The position numbers and the translations under genes were made by a program. The notes beneath the pieces are model-generated. The model was not told where the DNA came from, did not search any database, and saw nothing but the letters and a program-made list of their open reading frames with translations. Shown here piece by piece: positions 51,901 to 60,518 of a DNA stretch of 64,000 nt (position 1 is the stretch's first letter; each line of letters starts with the position of its first letter). This stretch comes from an uncultured Prevotellaceae bacterium (GTDB lineage: Bacteria > Bacteroidota > Bacteroidia > Bacteroidales > Bacteroidaceae). The stretch spans positions 87,993 to 151,992 of the forward strand of contig CACYQD010000006.1 in NCBI GenBank assembly GCA_902776475.1, in the 5' to 3' direction.

Positions 51901-53684
51901 ATCTCCCCATTCTCTCCGATGAGCAGGATGGTGAGTTCGCAATCATTCACGACAGTGGCGCAATGCTGCTGACAATGGCCGATGACCACCTTGCAAAAAG
52001 CAGGAATTTTCTCTTCAGGTATCATCTTCCACAGTTCCCTTGCAAGGGTGAGGTCGGTGATGTCTATCGGACATCCCGCTTCTTTGAGCATCTGTGAGAC
52101 GAACGCCTTGTCCATCGTTCCCCGACGGCTGTGAGTATCCAGTTGTCCTGCGGCCAACTTCACCGCTTTTCCCAACATCACACCCAAGGTCACCCTCTCT
52201 ATGCCCATTTCGTCGGCCATCTTCAGCGTCTCACCGATATAGTTGCCATACTCAACGAAAGCCTGTTGTGGCAGTTCCGGATAACACGCACGCACAAATC
52301 GTTCGCTTTTCGCCCCGCTGTTGATGACCACCCTTGGTGCTCCGCTCGCCATAGCCACTTGCAGGCATTTCCTGATAGACTCGATGAAAGCCTCTTCCGA
52401 AAACGGCATGACGATGCCAGAAACGCCGATAATGCTGATGCCTCCGACAATGCCTATTCTGGGATTGAAGGTACGGTGGGCAATCTGCGCACCTTCAGGT
52501 ACAGAGATGATGACTTGAAGAGATGTGTTAAAAACAGCGAGGTTGCTGCGAATCATTTGCCTTGGCGACTTATTGATGGCGGGTTCGCCAGGAGGATAGT
52601 CAAAACCTGGCAAAGTGAAGGTGCCCACCCCCTCACCTCCTTTAATGACCACTTCCATAGGGTCATCTTCATCGATACGGGAGACTGACGCTCTAACCTC
52701 TAATCCATCAGTCACGTCAGGATCATCACCGCCAGGTTTGGTCACATACGCGAAATCATCGCCATAACAGACAGGGACAAGGATTGTCTCGCCATCGGGA
52801 AGGACGACGGGCACCTCGTCGGGTTTCTCCTTACGCAGCAGCGCAGATGCGGCAGCGACCGCCGCCGCTGTGGCACAAGTACCGGTAGTCAGACCACTGT
52901 GCAGGGGGTAGAATTCAGGAAGGCGCTTTTCTACTGCACGCCTCAGACCATGCGGTCCATTGACATAGTCTATCGCGACAGCCTTGTCTTGAGGAATCAC
53001 GCCCTGTGGAGGGTAAATCGGCCGTTCAACAGCGAAAACCTTTATTCCTGCCGCCTTGGCCGATTCCACTTTTAGGGAGAATCCGCCACTTGCCCCACTC
53101 TCCTTAGTAAGGATGGCATCAGGCTGAAGTTGGCTGATGAGTGTTTCCGTGGCATCCTCTTCATAAAATACCAGATGACTCTCGGGGAATCCAGCCTGTG
53201 AAGCCAAACCTATCGAGGTTTCTCTGTGGAGGATGCGGAACCAGCACTCTTGACGGTTCCAAAAAGGACGGAGCTGGCTAATCGTATTGACCCCAGTCAG
53301 TGCCAACAATCGCTGAACACCATGCTCCTCCATCTTTTTTATAGCATCCTGATAGTCTTTACACCAGATGACATCATCGGTGCGGGGAGGATAAATCCTG
53401 TCGAATCTGACTATGGGCAATTCTGATTGGAGGGCAAGTTGCAGCAGGTTCTTGTGCAGGTTCTCCGCAAAAGGATGAGCCGCATCGACAATGAGCCGAA
53501 TGTCATGTTCCTCACAAAAGGAGATCATCTCAGGCAAGTCCATGCCACCTTTCAGATGAATGCCATGAGTAAGGTTGACCTGCTGTTCATCACCCCGTGT
53601 GGAGTAATAATAGCGTGACCCCGCGGCTTCCAAAGCCTCCACGGCCTTACGTCCTTCTGTCGTTCCTCCAAACACGAGAATCAT
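51891..53684 (-). CDS. cbiJD: Fused precorrin-6A reductase and cobalt-precorrin-5B C1-methyltransferase
   Basis: The 597-residue fusion has a CbiJ/CobK reductase part (~1-245; ILVFGGTTEGRKAVEAL, VDAAHPFAENLHKN, TKESGASGG). A CbiD part follows (~258-597; HSGLTTGTCATAAAVAAAS, IGIVGGISIIGVSGIV, VTLGVMLGKAVKLA). CbiD methylates C1 after ring contraction and CbiJ reduces precorrin-6A. CbiD marks the oxygen-independent B12 route. It is last of the seven-gene operon and starts 2 bases after the cbiGF stop. Confidence 0.94.
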   Translation of the reverse strand: MILVFGGTTEGRKAVEALEAAGSRYYYSTRGDEQQVNLTHGIHLKGGMDLPEMISFCEEHDIRLIVDAAHPFAENLHKNLLQLALQSELPIVRFDRIYPPRTDDVIWCKDYQDAIKKMEEHGVQRLLALTGVNTISQLRPFWNRQECWFRILHRETSIGLASQAGFPESHLVFYEEDATETLISQLQPDAILTKESGASGGFSLKVESAKAAGIKVFAVERPIYPPQGVIPQDKAVAIDYVNGPHGLRRAVEKRLPEFYPLHSGLTTGTCATAAAVAAASALLRKEKPDEVPVVLPDGETILVPVCYGDDFAYVTKPGGDDPDVTDGLEVRASVSRIDEDDPMEVVIKGGEGVGTFTLPGFDYPPGEPAINKSPRQMIRSNLAVFNTSLQVIISVPEGAQIAHRTFNPRIGIVGGISIIGVSGIVMPFSEEAFIESIRKCLQVAMASGAPRVVINSGAKSERFVRACYPELPQQAFVEYGNYIGETLKMADEMGIERVTLGVMLGKAVKLAAGQLDTHSRRGTMDKAFVSQMLKEAGCPIDITDLTLARELWKMIPEEKIPAFCKVVIGHCQQHCATVVNDCELTILLIGENGEIYS

Positions 53685-53686
53685 GG

Positions 53687-55459
53687 CTATTCCCCCTTTC
53701 TGTACAAATGTGTGAAATGCTTGTTGTAGAGTTCGGAAAAACCCTGTCGATTGTCGATGGATTCTCCCACGACAAGCATGGTGGTCAGCGTGAGATTGTT
53801 GTCATGAACAATCTTGGACAGGTCTTTCAATACGCCACGATATATTCTCTGGTCAGGCCAAGTCAGATGGTAGCAAGCCGCCACAGGCGTGTCCTCGGGG
53901 TATTCCTGCAACAGTTCCCGCTGTACGTCATCCACGATGGCGGCACTGAGGAAGATGCACATCGTGCTCTGGCTTCGCGCCAACAAGTGGAGCTTTTCCT
54001 TCTCTGGCATCGGCGTGCGCCCTTCTCCACGCGTAAGGATGATGGTCTGTGTGCGCTCGGGGATGGTAAACTGACTCCGCAGTTCCGCTGCCGCGGCGAG
54101 AAAAGAAGAGATGCCCGGCGTGATGTGATAGGACATGCCGTTGGCATCAAAGAAAGCCATCTGCTCCTGAATGGCACCGAAGATGCAGGGGTCGCCGGTA
54201 TGGAGACGGACGATGAAATGCCCCTTGTCATAATGCTCTTTCATCAACCGGCACTGCTCTTCAAGAGCCATTCCCGCCGAGGAGCGCACCACGGCACCAG
54301 ATTTGGCGCAAGAGGTCAATTCACGCGGCACCAGGCTGCCGGCATAGAGGATGAGGTCTGCCTTCTCCAGCATCCTGCGCCCTCTGACCGACACCAGGTC
54401 GGGGTCTCCAGGTCCAGCCCCCACGATTTCCACGTGGGCATGTCTTTGGCGCAGATATTTGCGGTCGATGGCCAGTGCGGCCGTCCAGTTCCTGCCCTTC
54501 AGCTTCTCCACAATCAACTTTCCATGGTTGGACCCCAAGATGGCCGCCGCCTCACATACGCTCGGCGTACCAACATGTTTCTCCACCACATCGCTGGGAT
54601 GAGGAACGTGCACGGCAGCCAATTCCTCGGCGGTGAAGAATGAAAGATGTATATTGTATTTTTTCTGTATCAGTTTGACGAAAGGCTCGTCAGCCTTTAC
54701 ATCGATGGTGCAGTAGTTGCAGGCGCAGGGAAACACTTTTTGGGCAAGAAAGACCGCTTCCATCTGTTCGAAGATGTCCTCATAGTCATCTGGATGATGA
54801 GCCAGCCCGAAACCAATCGTGCCTACCATCGGCACGAAATGCAACGTCAACATTCCTTGGGGCACATCGTGCATGAAGGGGGTCACCATGATGAGCAGTT
54901 TGAATCTCTTCGGGTCGGCCTGGCTGATGTCATCGATGAGGGTGACATGGTCGGGAAGCGACTTTTCCATATATTCGGTGCCCGGGTCACGCACTTCCAA
55001 CAACAGCGCAGTCGGTCTTCGGTTGACGAAGGCGAAGATGCAGTCGTTCATATTGTCCTTGTACGGCATGGACCAGTCAAACCGTTTTCCCAAAGTGTCG
55101 AGCGCCCATAGTCCGGCATTGTCGCTTTGGGTGGTGATGACGGGATTCGCGCCCAATATTCCGGCCACGGTGCTTGTCAGTTCGTTGGCACCGCCTATAT
55201 GACCTGAGAGCACGGAGATGACATTCTGGCCCAGGGTATCGACACACACCACCGCTGGATCTTCGTGCTTGTCCTTGATGAGAGGCGCTATGGTGCGCAC
55301 GCAGATGCCCATGGCTCCGATGAAGATGAAAGCGTCGAAATCCTTCCATCGTGCTCCCGCTTCGCTGCGCTTGATGAGAGTCGCATTCAACTGTCTCTTG
55401 AGTTCCTGGGCGATGTCTGTCCCCGCCTCATTGATTTGGATGATGGCTATTTTCTGCAT
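53687..55459 (-). CDS. cbiGF: Fused cobalt-precorrin-5A hydrolase and precorrin-4 C11-methyltransferase
   Basis: The 590-residue fusion has CbiG (~1-335; FIFIGAMGICVRTIAPL, VISVLSGHIGGANEL, GFGLAHHPDD-like centre). CbiF/CobM follows (~343-590; VEIVGAGPGDPDLVSVRGRR, LHTGDPCIFGAIQEQM, TPGISSFLAAAAEL). CbiF methylates C11 and CbiG opens the lactone and releases acetaldehyde, consecutive steps of the anaerobic corrin pathway. CbiG is diagnostic for that route. It overlaps cbiET by 13 bases. Confidence 0.94.
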   Translation of the reverse strand: MQKIAIIQINEAGTDIAQELKRQLNATLIKRSEAGARWKDFDAFIFIGAMGICVRTIAPLIKDKHEDPAVVCVDTLGQNVISVLSGHIGGANELTSTVAGILGANPVITTQSDNAGLWALDTLGKRFDWSMPYKDNMNDCIFAFVNRRPTALLLEVRDPGTEYMEKSLPDHVTLIDDISQADPKRFKLLIMVTPFMHDVPQGMLTLHFVPMVGTIGFGLAHHPDDYEDIFEQMEAVFLAQKVFPCACNYCTIDVKADEPFVKLIQKKYNIHLSFFTAEELAAVHVPHPSDVVEKHVGTPSVCEAAAILGSNHGKLIVEKLKGRNWTAALAIDRKYLRQRHAHVEIVGAGPGDPDLVSVRGRRMLEKADLILYAGSLVPRELTSCAKSGAVVRSSAGMALEEQCRLMKEHYDKGHFIVRLHTGDPCIFGAIQEQMAFFDANGMSYHITPGISSFLAAAAELRSQFTIPERTQTIILTRGEGRTPMPEKEKLHLLARSQSTMCIFLSAAIVDDVQRELLQEYPEDTPVAACYHLTWPDQRIYRGVLKDLSKIVHDNNLTLTTMLVVGESIDNRQGFSELYNKHFTHLYRKGE

Positions 55460-56664
55460 TTCAGTATGTCTATGGGGTTGTAGTCATTGAGTTGGATATG
55501 TATGGGAGTTTCCTCTTTCAGTCGGAGTTCCACGCAGGCTTCATGGAACAGTACCTTGCTGCTTCTTCGGTCGGTCATCCTTTGGACGACAGGCGAGGAG
55601 ACGCTGTTGGTGACGATGCATCCCCCAGGAAGCAACACGTCACGCACTTTGGCCATGATTTCCCTCAGTCTGCCACCATGGCCACCGATGAACACGGCGT
55701 CGGGACGAGGCAGGCCGTCGATGTCGGTCTGCAGGAAGTCACCGATATGCACGTCAATACCGGGCGCACCTAAACGGCGGCTGTTGTGGTATATCAGTGG
55801 CTCACACTCCGGACGGATCTCGAAGGCCACCACCTGCAGATGAGGGAACTGCAGGCGTGCTTCTATGGACACGCTGCCCGTACAGAAGCCGATGTCCCAA
55901 AAGACCTGTTTTCCGGGCAAGCCGAGGGCTTGAAGAGTGAGCAATCTGATGGGCATCTTCGTGATCATCTTCTCTCGCCCGTCGAGCAGGTCAAACTGTT
56001 GGTCGGGAATGCCGAAGGGCCTTGCCGGCAATTCCTGGTCTGTGGACAGGATAAGGCAGTTGGGATGGTCGAAGTTGGAAGCGACAGCCTCTTCAAGAGA
56101 AAGTGTCACGACTTGCTCGCGCACGGGGTTGCCCAAGTGTACGCCTACGTGCATCGTATAACCATCATATCCGTAGTCAAGCATTCTCTGGGCAATGGCC
56201 GCCGGGGTGTGGCTGCGGTCGGTGAGTACACCGATTTTTCCCATGCGCTTGATCAGCGCCTGGTCGAATGCGGGCCAGGGACGTCCTGTGAGCGACACCA
56301 CACACAAGTCATGATAAGGCATCACCAACCGGTGTGCCAACATCTGCAAGGAGTTGAAGGATGGAAAGAGCACGATTTCCGCTTCGGGGAGTTTGCGCTT
56401 GATGGTGTTGGCAAAACCGAAGAAGAGAGGATCGCCGGAAGCAAAGACGATGACATCGGCATCAAGTTGCTCATATTGCTTAAAAACGGCATCGAGCGGT
56501 GCTGTAATGTCAATCCATAATGCCTTTTCGGGCAATAGCGGAGCCATGATATCATGGTGCCGCATGCCTCCAGAAAAGACAAGGCCCGACCTGATGATTT
56601 CCATCACCTCCGGTGGGAAAAACGGTTTTGGCGCATCGGTGATGCCTATGACGGTAAACTTCAT
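55447..56664 (-). CDS. cbiET: Precorrin-6Y C5,15-methyltransferase/decarboxylase (CbiE-CbiT fusion)
   Basis: The 405-residue protein, CobL-like, has a CbiE methyltransferase part (~1-205; FASGDPLFFGFANTI, MPYHDLCVVSLTGRPW) and a CbiT part (~210-405). CbiT shows the SAM-binding sequence VFWDIGFCTGSVSIEARLQFP and PDAVFIGGHGG. It methylates C5 and C15 and removes the ring C acetate carboxyl. It overlaps cbiHC by 4 bases and cbiGF by 13, so translation is coupled. Confidence 0.94.
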   Translation of the reverse strand: MKFTVIGITDAPKPFFPPEVMEIIRSGLVFSGGMRHHDIMAPLLPEKALWIDITAPLDAVFKQYEQLDADVIVFASGDPLFFGFANTIKRKLPEAEIVLFPSFNSLQMLAHRLVMPYHDLCVVSLTGRPWPAFDQALIKRMGKIGVLTDRSHTPAAIAQRMLDYGYDGYTMHVGVHLGNPVREQVVTLSLEEAVASNFDHPNCLILSTDQELPARPFGIPDQQFDLLDGREKMITKMPIRLLTLQALGLPGKQVFWDIGFCTGSVSIEARLQFPHLQVVAFEIRPECEPLIYHNSRRLGAPGIDVHIGDFLQTDIDGLPRPDAVFIGGHGGRLREIMAKVRDVLLPGGCIVTNSVSSPVVQRMTDRRSSKVLFHEACVELRLKEETPIHIQLNDYNPIDILKCRK

Positions 56665-58061
56665 AAATCCCTCCCTGGTTTGAGTTGTTCTGCATCATCG
56701 AAAGTGAGGATGGCATTGCACAGCGTGGCAGCCAGATTGCTGCCGCCCTTGCGACCTTCCACTATGATTTTGGGGATGTCCTTGAAAGGTTTGACCATGT
56801 GTTTAGACTCCCTCACATGGACGAAGCCCACGGGAGCGGCGATGATGCCCGCCGGACGTGCCTTGCCTTTGCGTATCAGCGAACAAAGTTCCATCAGTGC
56901 CGTGGGGGCATTGCCGAAGGCGAAGAGCGCATCGGGATGCTCCTCCACGGCCAGCCGTATGCCCGCCTGTGTGCGCGTGATGCCCAGTGAAGCCGCCATC
57001 TCTGCCACGCGAGGGTCGCCGAGGTAACATTTGGCCTCCATTCCCAGGCGCGACAGGGCACCTTTTCGTATGCCGCTCACCACCATCGTCACGTCGGTGA
57101 CAATGGTCCTGAGTTCGCCCTTAGCCACTTTCCGATACAAGGCCTCCACGGCGTGGTCATCGGTTTTCAGCAATCTCTCCATCTCGAAGTCTGCAGTGGT
57201 GTGGATGGCATGGAGCAACGCCCATTTGTGGTCGAGGGGCCAGTCCTTTCGGTGCAGTTCGCTGGCAATGGTCCGGAAGGAGTTCATCATGATCTGCTGA
57301 CCGGGTTTGACCTCTTCATCCTTTTCCTGGGCGTAATAGCCACGTGGGGTGATGATTTTTCCTTCGCTGATATATGATTGTGAGTTGCCGATGAGGATGA
57401 CAGTGAACATGTCCACCTCCTCGGGGTCGAAACCGGCAATCGTGGTGACCTTCACCTCCTGTTCCTCACGTCCCGCCTGACGCACATAGCCTATGGGTGT
57501 TTCCGGCGAGCGCCATTTCAAAAAGAGTTCCTGCAGCCGATAGAGTTGCCAATATCGTCCATGCGACTTCGGGTTGTAGATGGCTGTGACGAAATCGCCG
57601 GTGATGGCGGCTTTGATGCGCCTTTCAATCACTTCCCATGGTGTCAGCAAATCACTCAAGGAGATGATGCACATGTCATGGCCGATGGGTGCTCCCAGCA
57701 GCGATGCTGCCTTCTGAAAAGCGGAGATGCCGGGGAGAGATGTAACCTCCACGTCAGACGCCCGTTCACGACGCATCTCATAGATAAGGGGCGTCATCCC
57801 ATAGATGCCCGCATCGCCAGACGAGATAACCACCACCGTCTTTCCTTGTTCTGCCAGTTCGAATGCCTGTTCTGCCCGCTGACGCTCTTTCTTCATACCG
57901 GTGTCAACACAGATGCAACCCTCTTTCAAGAGCGGTTGGACAAACTGGAAATAATACTGATAGCCCACTACGGCATCTGCCTGTCGGAGTGCTTCGACCA
58001 CGGCGGGCGTGATATCCTCACGACTGCCAGGTCCTATGCCTGCAACGATGATTTTTTTCAT
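56661..58061 (-). CDS. cbiHC: Fused precorrin-3B C17-methyltransferase and precorrin-8X methylmutase
   Basis: The 466-residue fusion begins with CbiH/CobJ (~1-245; IIVAGIGPGSREDITPA, SSGDAGIYGMTPLIYE, LPGISAFQKAASLLGAPIGHD). It ends with CbiC/CobH (~255-466; VTDVTMVVSGIRKG, LFAFGNAPTALMEL, IIAAPVGFVHVRESK). CbiH causes ring contraction with C17 methylation, and CbiC moves a methyl from C11 to C12 near the end of corrin synthesis. The two steps are far apart in the pathway, so the fusion is for shared expression rather than channelling. Confidence 0.94.
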   Translation of the reverse strand: MKKIIVAGIGPGSREDITPAVVEALRQADAVVGYQYYFQFVQPLLKEGCICVDTGMKKERQRAEQAFELAEQGKTVVVISSGDAGIYGMTPLIYEMRRERASDVEVTSLPGISAFQKAASLLGAPIGHDMCIISLSDLLTPWEVIERRIKAAITGDFVTAIYNPKSHGRYWQLYRLQELFLKWRSPETPIGYVRQAGREEQEVKVTTIAGFDPEEVDMFTVILIGNSQSYISEGKIITPRGYYAQEKDEEVKPGQQIMMNSFRTIASELHRKDWPLDHKWALLHAIHTTADFEMERLLKTDDHAVEALYRKVAKGELRTIVTDVTMVVSGIRKGALSRLGMEAKCYLGDPRVAEMAASLGITRTQAGIRLAVEEHPDALFAFGNAPTALMELCSLIRKGKARPAGIIAAPVGFVHVRESKHMVKPFKDIPKIIVEGRKGGSNLAATLCNAILTFDDAEQLKPGRDL

Positions 58062-58072
58062 GGTTCTTATGG

Positions 58073-58129
58073 GTGTTTATGGGAAATGTGGGTGTTTATG
58101 AAAATAATGAGAGTTTATGGGAAATGTGG
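58073..58129. repeat. Three tandem 19-base units at the cbiB-cbiHC junction
   Basis: Units at 58073-58091, 58092-58110 and 58111-58129 share GTGTTTATG at their left end; units 1 and 3 also share GGGAAATGTGG. Unit 3 covers the last codons and stop of cbiB, so the gene end appears to have been duplicated downstream. It fills the only real gap (53 bases) inside the operon. Confidence 0.7.
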
Positions 58130-59047
58130 GATGAGATACAGAATGAGTGCTGTCAGTGCCACCATCAGCACTTCTGCGATACGGTTGATGCGGACAGCCT
58201 TCTCCATGTCGGCAGTGGAGAGTTGGCGTTCTTGGTCTCCGATATAAGGTTTGTCAAACAACTGCCCGAAGTAGTAATGTGGGCCGCCAAAGCGACAGCC
58301 GAGGATACCGGCCAATGCCGCCTCGGGATATCCGCTGTTGGGACTGGCGTGGTTGCGGCCATATTTGGTTACGAAAAAGAGCAAGCCCAACCTCCCGGAA
58401 GCGACAACCATCAACAGCGCCGTGAGACGTGCGGGGATATAGTTGGCCACGTCGTCGATACGTGCAGCCCAACAGCCGAAGTCCTTGTATCGCTCCGTGC
58501 GATATCCCACCATGGAGTCGAGTGTGTTCACCATCTTATAGGCAAGCATTCCCGGTGTGCCGCCGATGGCCAACCAGAAGAGCGGTGCCACAACTCCATC
58601 GCTTAGGTTCTCGGCAAGCGTCTCAAGGGCTGCCGTCCGCACCTCCTGTGCCGACAACTCAGAAGTGTCGCGGCCTACGATGCGCGCCACCTGCCGACGC
58701 CCCTCCTCCAAGGAACGGTCAAGGGCAACGAACACGGCACGGACCTCCCGGATGAGTGTGGTTCCTGCCAGACAATAGAACACGATGATGGTGTCGAAAG
58801 CCATGCCCAACCATACGTTTACAAGACAGAGAAAATGGCGGATTGCCCATCCGACAAGAAACACCATGACGATAAGGGCGATAGCCATCATCGCGCCTTT
58901 CACCTTGCGATGCATGCCCTTGTTGAGACGATGCTCCCCGAAGGCAATGATCTTGCCAAACCCCACCACGGGATGGGGCAGCCACCTGGGGTCTCCACAT
59001 ATCAGGTCGAGCAACCAGCCGGCAAATAGTGAAAAGGTCTTAATCAT
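58115..59047 (-). CDS. cbiB: Adenosylcobinamide-phosphate synthase
   Basis: The 310-residue membrane protein has the family start LFAGWLLDLICGDPRWLPHPVVGFGKII. Several membrane segments follow (IALIVMVFLVGWAI, LVNVWLGMAFDTIIVFYCLAGT), with ETLAENLSDGVVAPLFWLAIGGTPGMLAYKMVNTLDSMVGYRTERYKDFGCWAARIDD, the signature of CbiB/CobD. It joins aminopropanol (phosphate) to adenosylcobyrate. It overlaps cbiP by 8 bases. Confidence 0.95.
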   Translation of the reverse strand: MIKTFSLFAGWLLDLICGDPRWLPHPVVGFGKIIAFGEHRLNKGMHRKVKGAMMAIALIVMVFLVGWAIRHFLCLVNVWLGMAFDTIIVFYCLAGTTLIREVRAVFVALDRSLEEGRRQVARIVGRDTSELSAQEVRTAALETLAENLSDGVVAPLFWLAIGGTPGMLAYKMVNTLDSMVGYRTERYKDFGCWAARIDDVANYIPARLTALLMVVASGRLGLLFFVTKYGRNHASPNSGYPEAALAGILGCRFGGPHYYFGQLFDKPYIGDQERQLSTADMEKAVRINRIAEVLMVALTALILYLIPHFP

Positions 59048-60518
59048 CGGTCAGTATCTGGTATATCCTTTCCATGTCCACATGCTGGCGCACATGCAGA
59101 GCGAGTTTGTCATATTGTTCTTCCTTGAAGGCTTGGTAATCGAAGGGTTTCTCGGCCTGTTCAAGTTTTTCCGAGAACGGTGAGAGCAGAAAATCGACAA
59201 ACGGGGCGTTGTCGAGGATACCGTGGACATAGGTGCCCATGCATTTCCGGTCAACCCTGTAGCCATCCTCCCTTCCATTGTCGAGATGCAGCAGCGGCGA
59301 GGGTTTTGCATCACCGAAAGGACGCGTCTCCCCCATGTGGATCTCATATCCACGGCCATATTCGCAGGCCACCTGCCTGGTCGTCTTCTCACCGCCCATA
59401 TTGGTTGTGACGGGCAACAGTCCCAGTCCTGGCAGGCGGTCGATGTCGCCCTCCACATGGTCGGGGTCGCACACCTCGATGCCCATCAGTTGGTATCCTC
59501 CGCAGATGCCAAGGACGGTGGCACCGTTGCGGTGGGCTTTGACAATGGCTTGGGCACATCCATTGCGACGCAGTTCATAGAGGTCGCTGAGGGTGGATTT
59601 CGTGCCAGGCAGAATGATGATGTCGGCCTTACCTAAATCCTCCACATTGTTGGTGTAGAAGAGATGCACGCGTGGATCTTGTTCCAACGAGTCGAAGTCG
59701 GTATAATTGGACAGGTGCTTCAGCATCACCACGGCGATGTTCACCTTTCCCCTTTCCGTTGTCATGGATTTCTGCGCCAGGGCCACACTGTCTTCCTCCT
59801 CGATATGGATGTCCTTGTAATAAGGCACCACGCCGAGGACAGGAACGCGGCAGATGTCCTCCATCATCTTCCTACCCTCATCGAACAACCTCATGTCGCC
59901 ACGAAACTTGTTGATAATGACACCCTTGATGAGTCGTTGGTCTTCGGGCGTCTGCAAGGCGATGCTACCGAAGACCGAAGCGAAGACGCCGCCTCTGTCG
60001 ATGTCGCCGACAAGGATGACATCGGCTTTGGCATGCCGTGCCATGGACATGTTGACAATGTCCCTGTCTCTGAGGTTGATTTCCGAGATGCTTCCTGCTC
60101 CTTCCATGACGACAGGGTTGTATCTGGCAGCCAAACGGTCGAAAGCCAGGCACACCTCTTTCCGGAAGTCGATGTCGGAAGTTCCCCTCCGCCAAAAATC
60201 ATACGCGTCTTTGTTGCCGACGGGTTTGCCATGGAGCACCACCTGTGAGGTATGATCTGACTGCGGCTTGAGCAGCAGCGGGTTCATATCGGTATGGCAG
60301 GGAATGCCCGCCGCCTCGGCCTGCACGGCCTGCGCCCTTCCTATCTCCAGTCCTTCAGGTGTGGCGAAGGAGTTGAGCGCCATGTTCTGCGCCTTGAAAG
60401 GAGCAGGGTTGTAACCATCCTGCTTGAAGATGCGGCAGAAGGCGGCGGAGATGATGCTCTTGCCCACGTCACTGCCTGTGCCGACGAACATAATGGGATG
60501 CAACTTATCTTTTTTCAT
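59040..60518 (-). CDS. cbiP: Cobyric acid synthase
   Basis: The 492-residue protein begins with the P-loop-like IMFVGTGSDVGKSIISAAFCRIF and FKAQNMALNSFATPEGLEIGRAQ. The C-terminal type I glutamine amidotransferase domain (~250-485) carries the nucleophile Cys in VLGICGGYQLMG and the catalytic His in GTYVHGILDN. It amidates four carboxyl groups of the corrin ring. It overlaps cbiA by 4 bases and cbiB by 8. Confidence 0.96.
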   Translation of the reverse strand: MKKDKLHPIMFVGTGSDVGKSIISAAFCRIFKQDGYNPAPFKAQNMALNSFATPEGLEIGRAQAVQAEAAGIPCHTDMNPLLLKPQSDHTSQVVLHGKPVGNKDAYDFWRRGTSDIDFRKEVCLAFDRLAARYNPVVMEGAGSISEINLRDRDIVNMSMARHAKADVILVGDIDRGGVFASVFGSIALQTPEDQRLIKGVIINKFRGDMRLFDEGRKMMEDICRVPVLGVVPYYKDIHIEEEDSVALAQKSMTTERGKVNIAVVMLKHLSNYTDFDSLEQDPRVHLFYTNNVEDLGKADIIILPGTKSTLSDLYELRRNGCAQAIVKAHRNGATVLGICGGYQLMGIEVCDPDHVEGDIDRLPGLGLLPVTTNMGGEKTTRQVACEYGRGYEIHMGETRPFGDAKPSPLLHLDNGREDGYRVDRKCMGTYVHGILDNAPFVDFLLSPFSEKLEQAEKPFDYQAFKEEQYDKLALHVRQHVDMERIYQILTDD

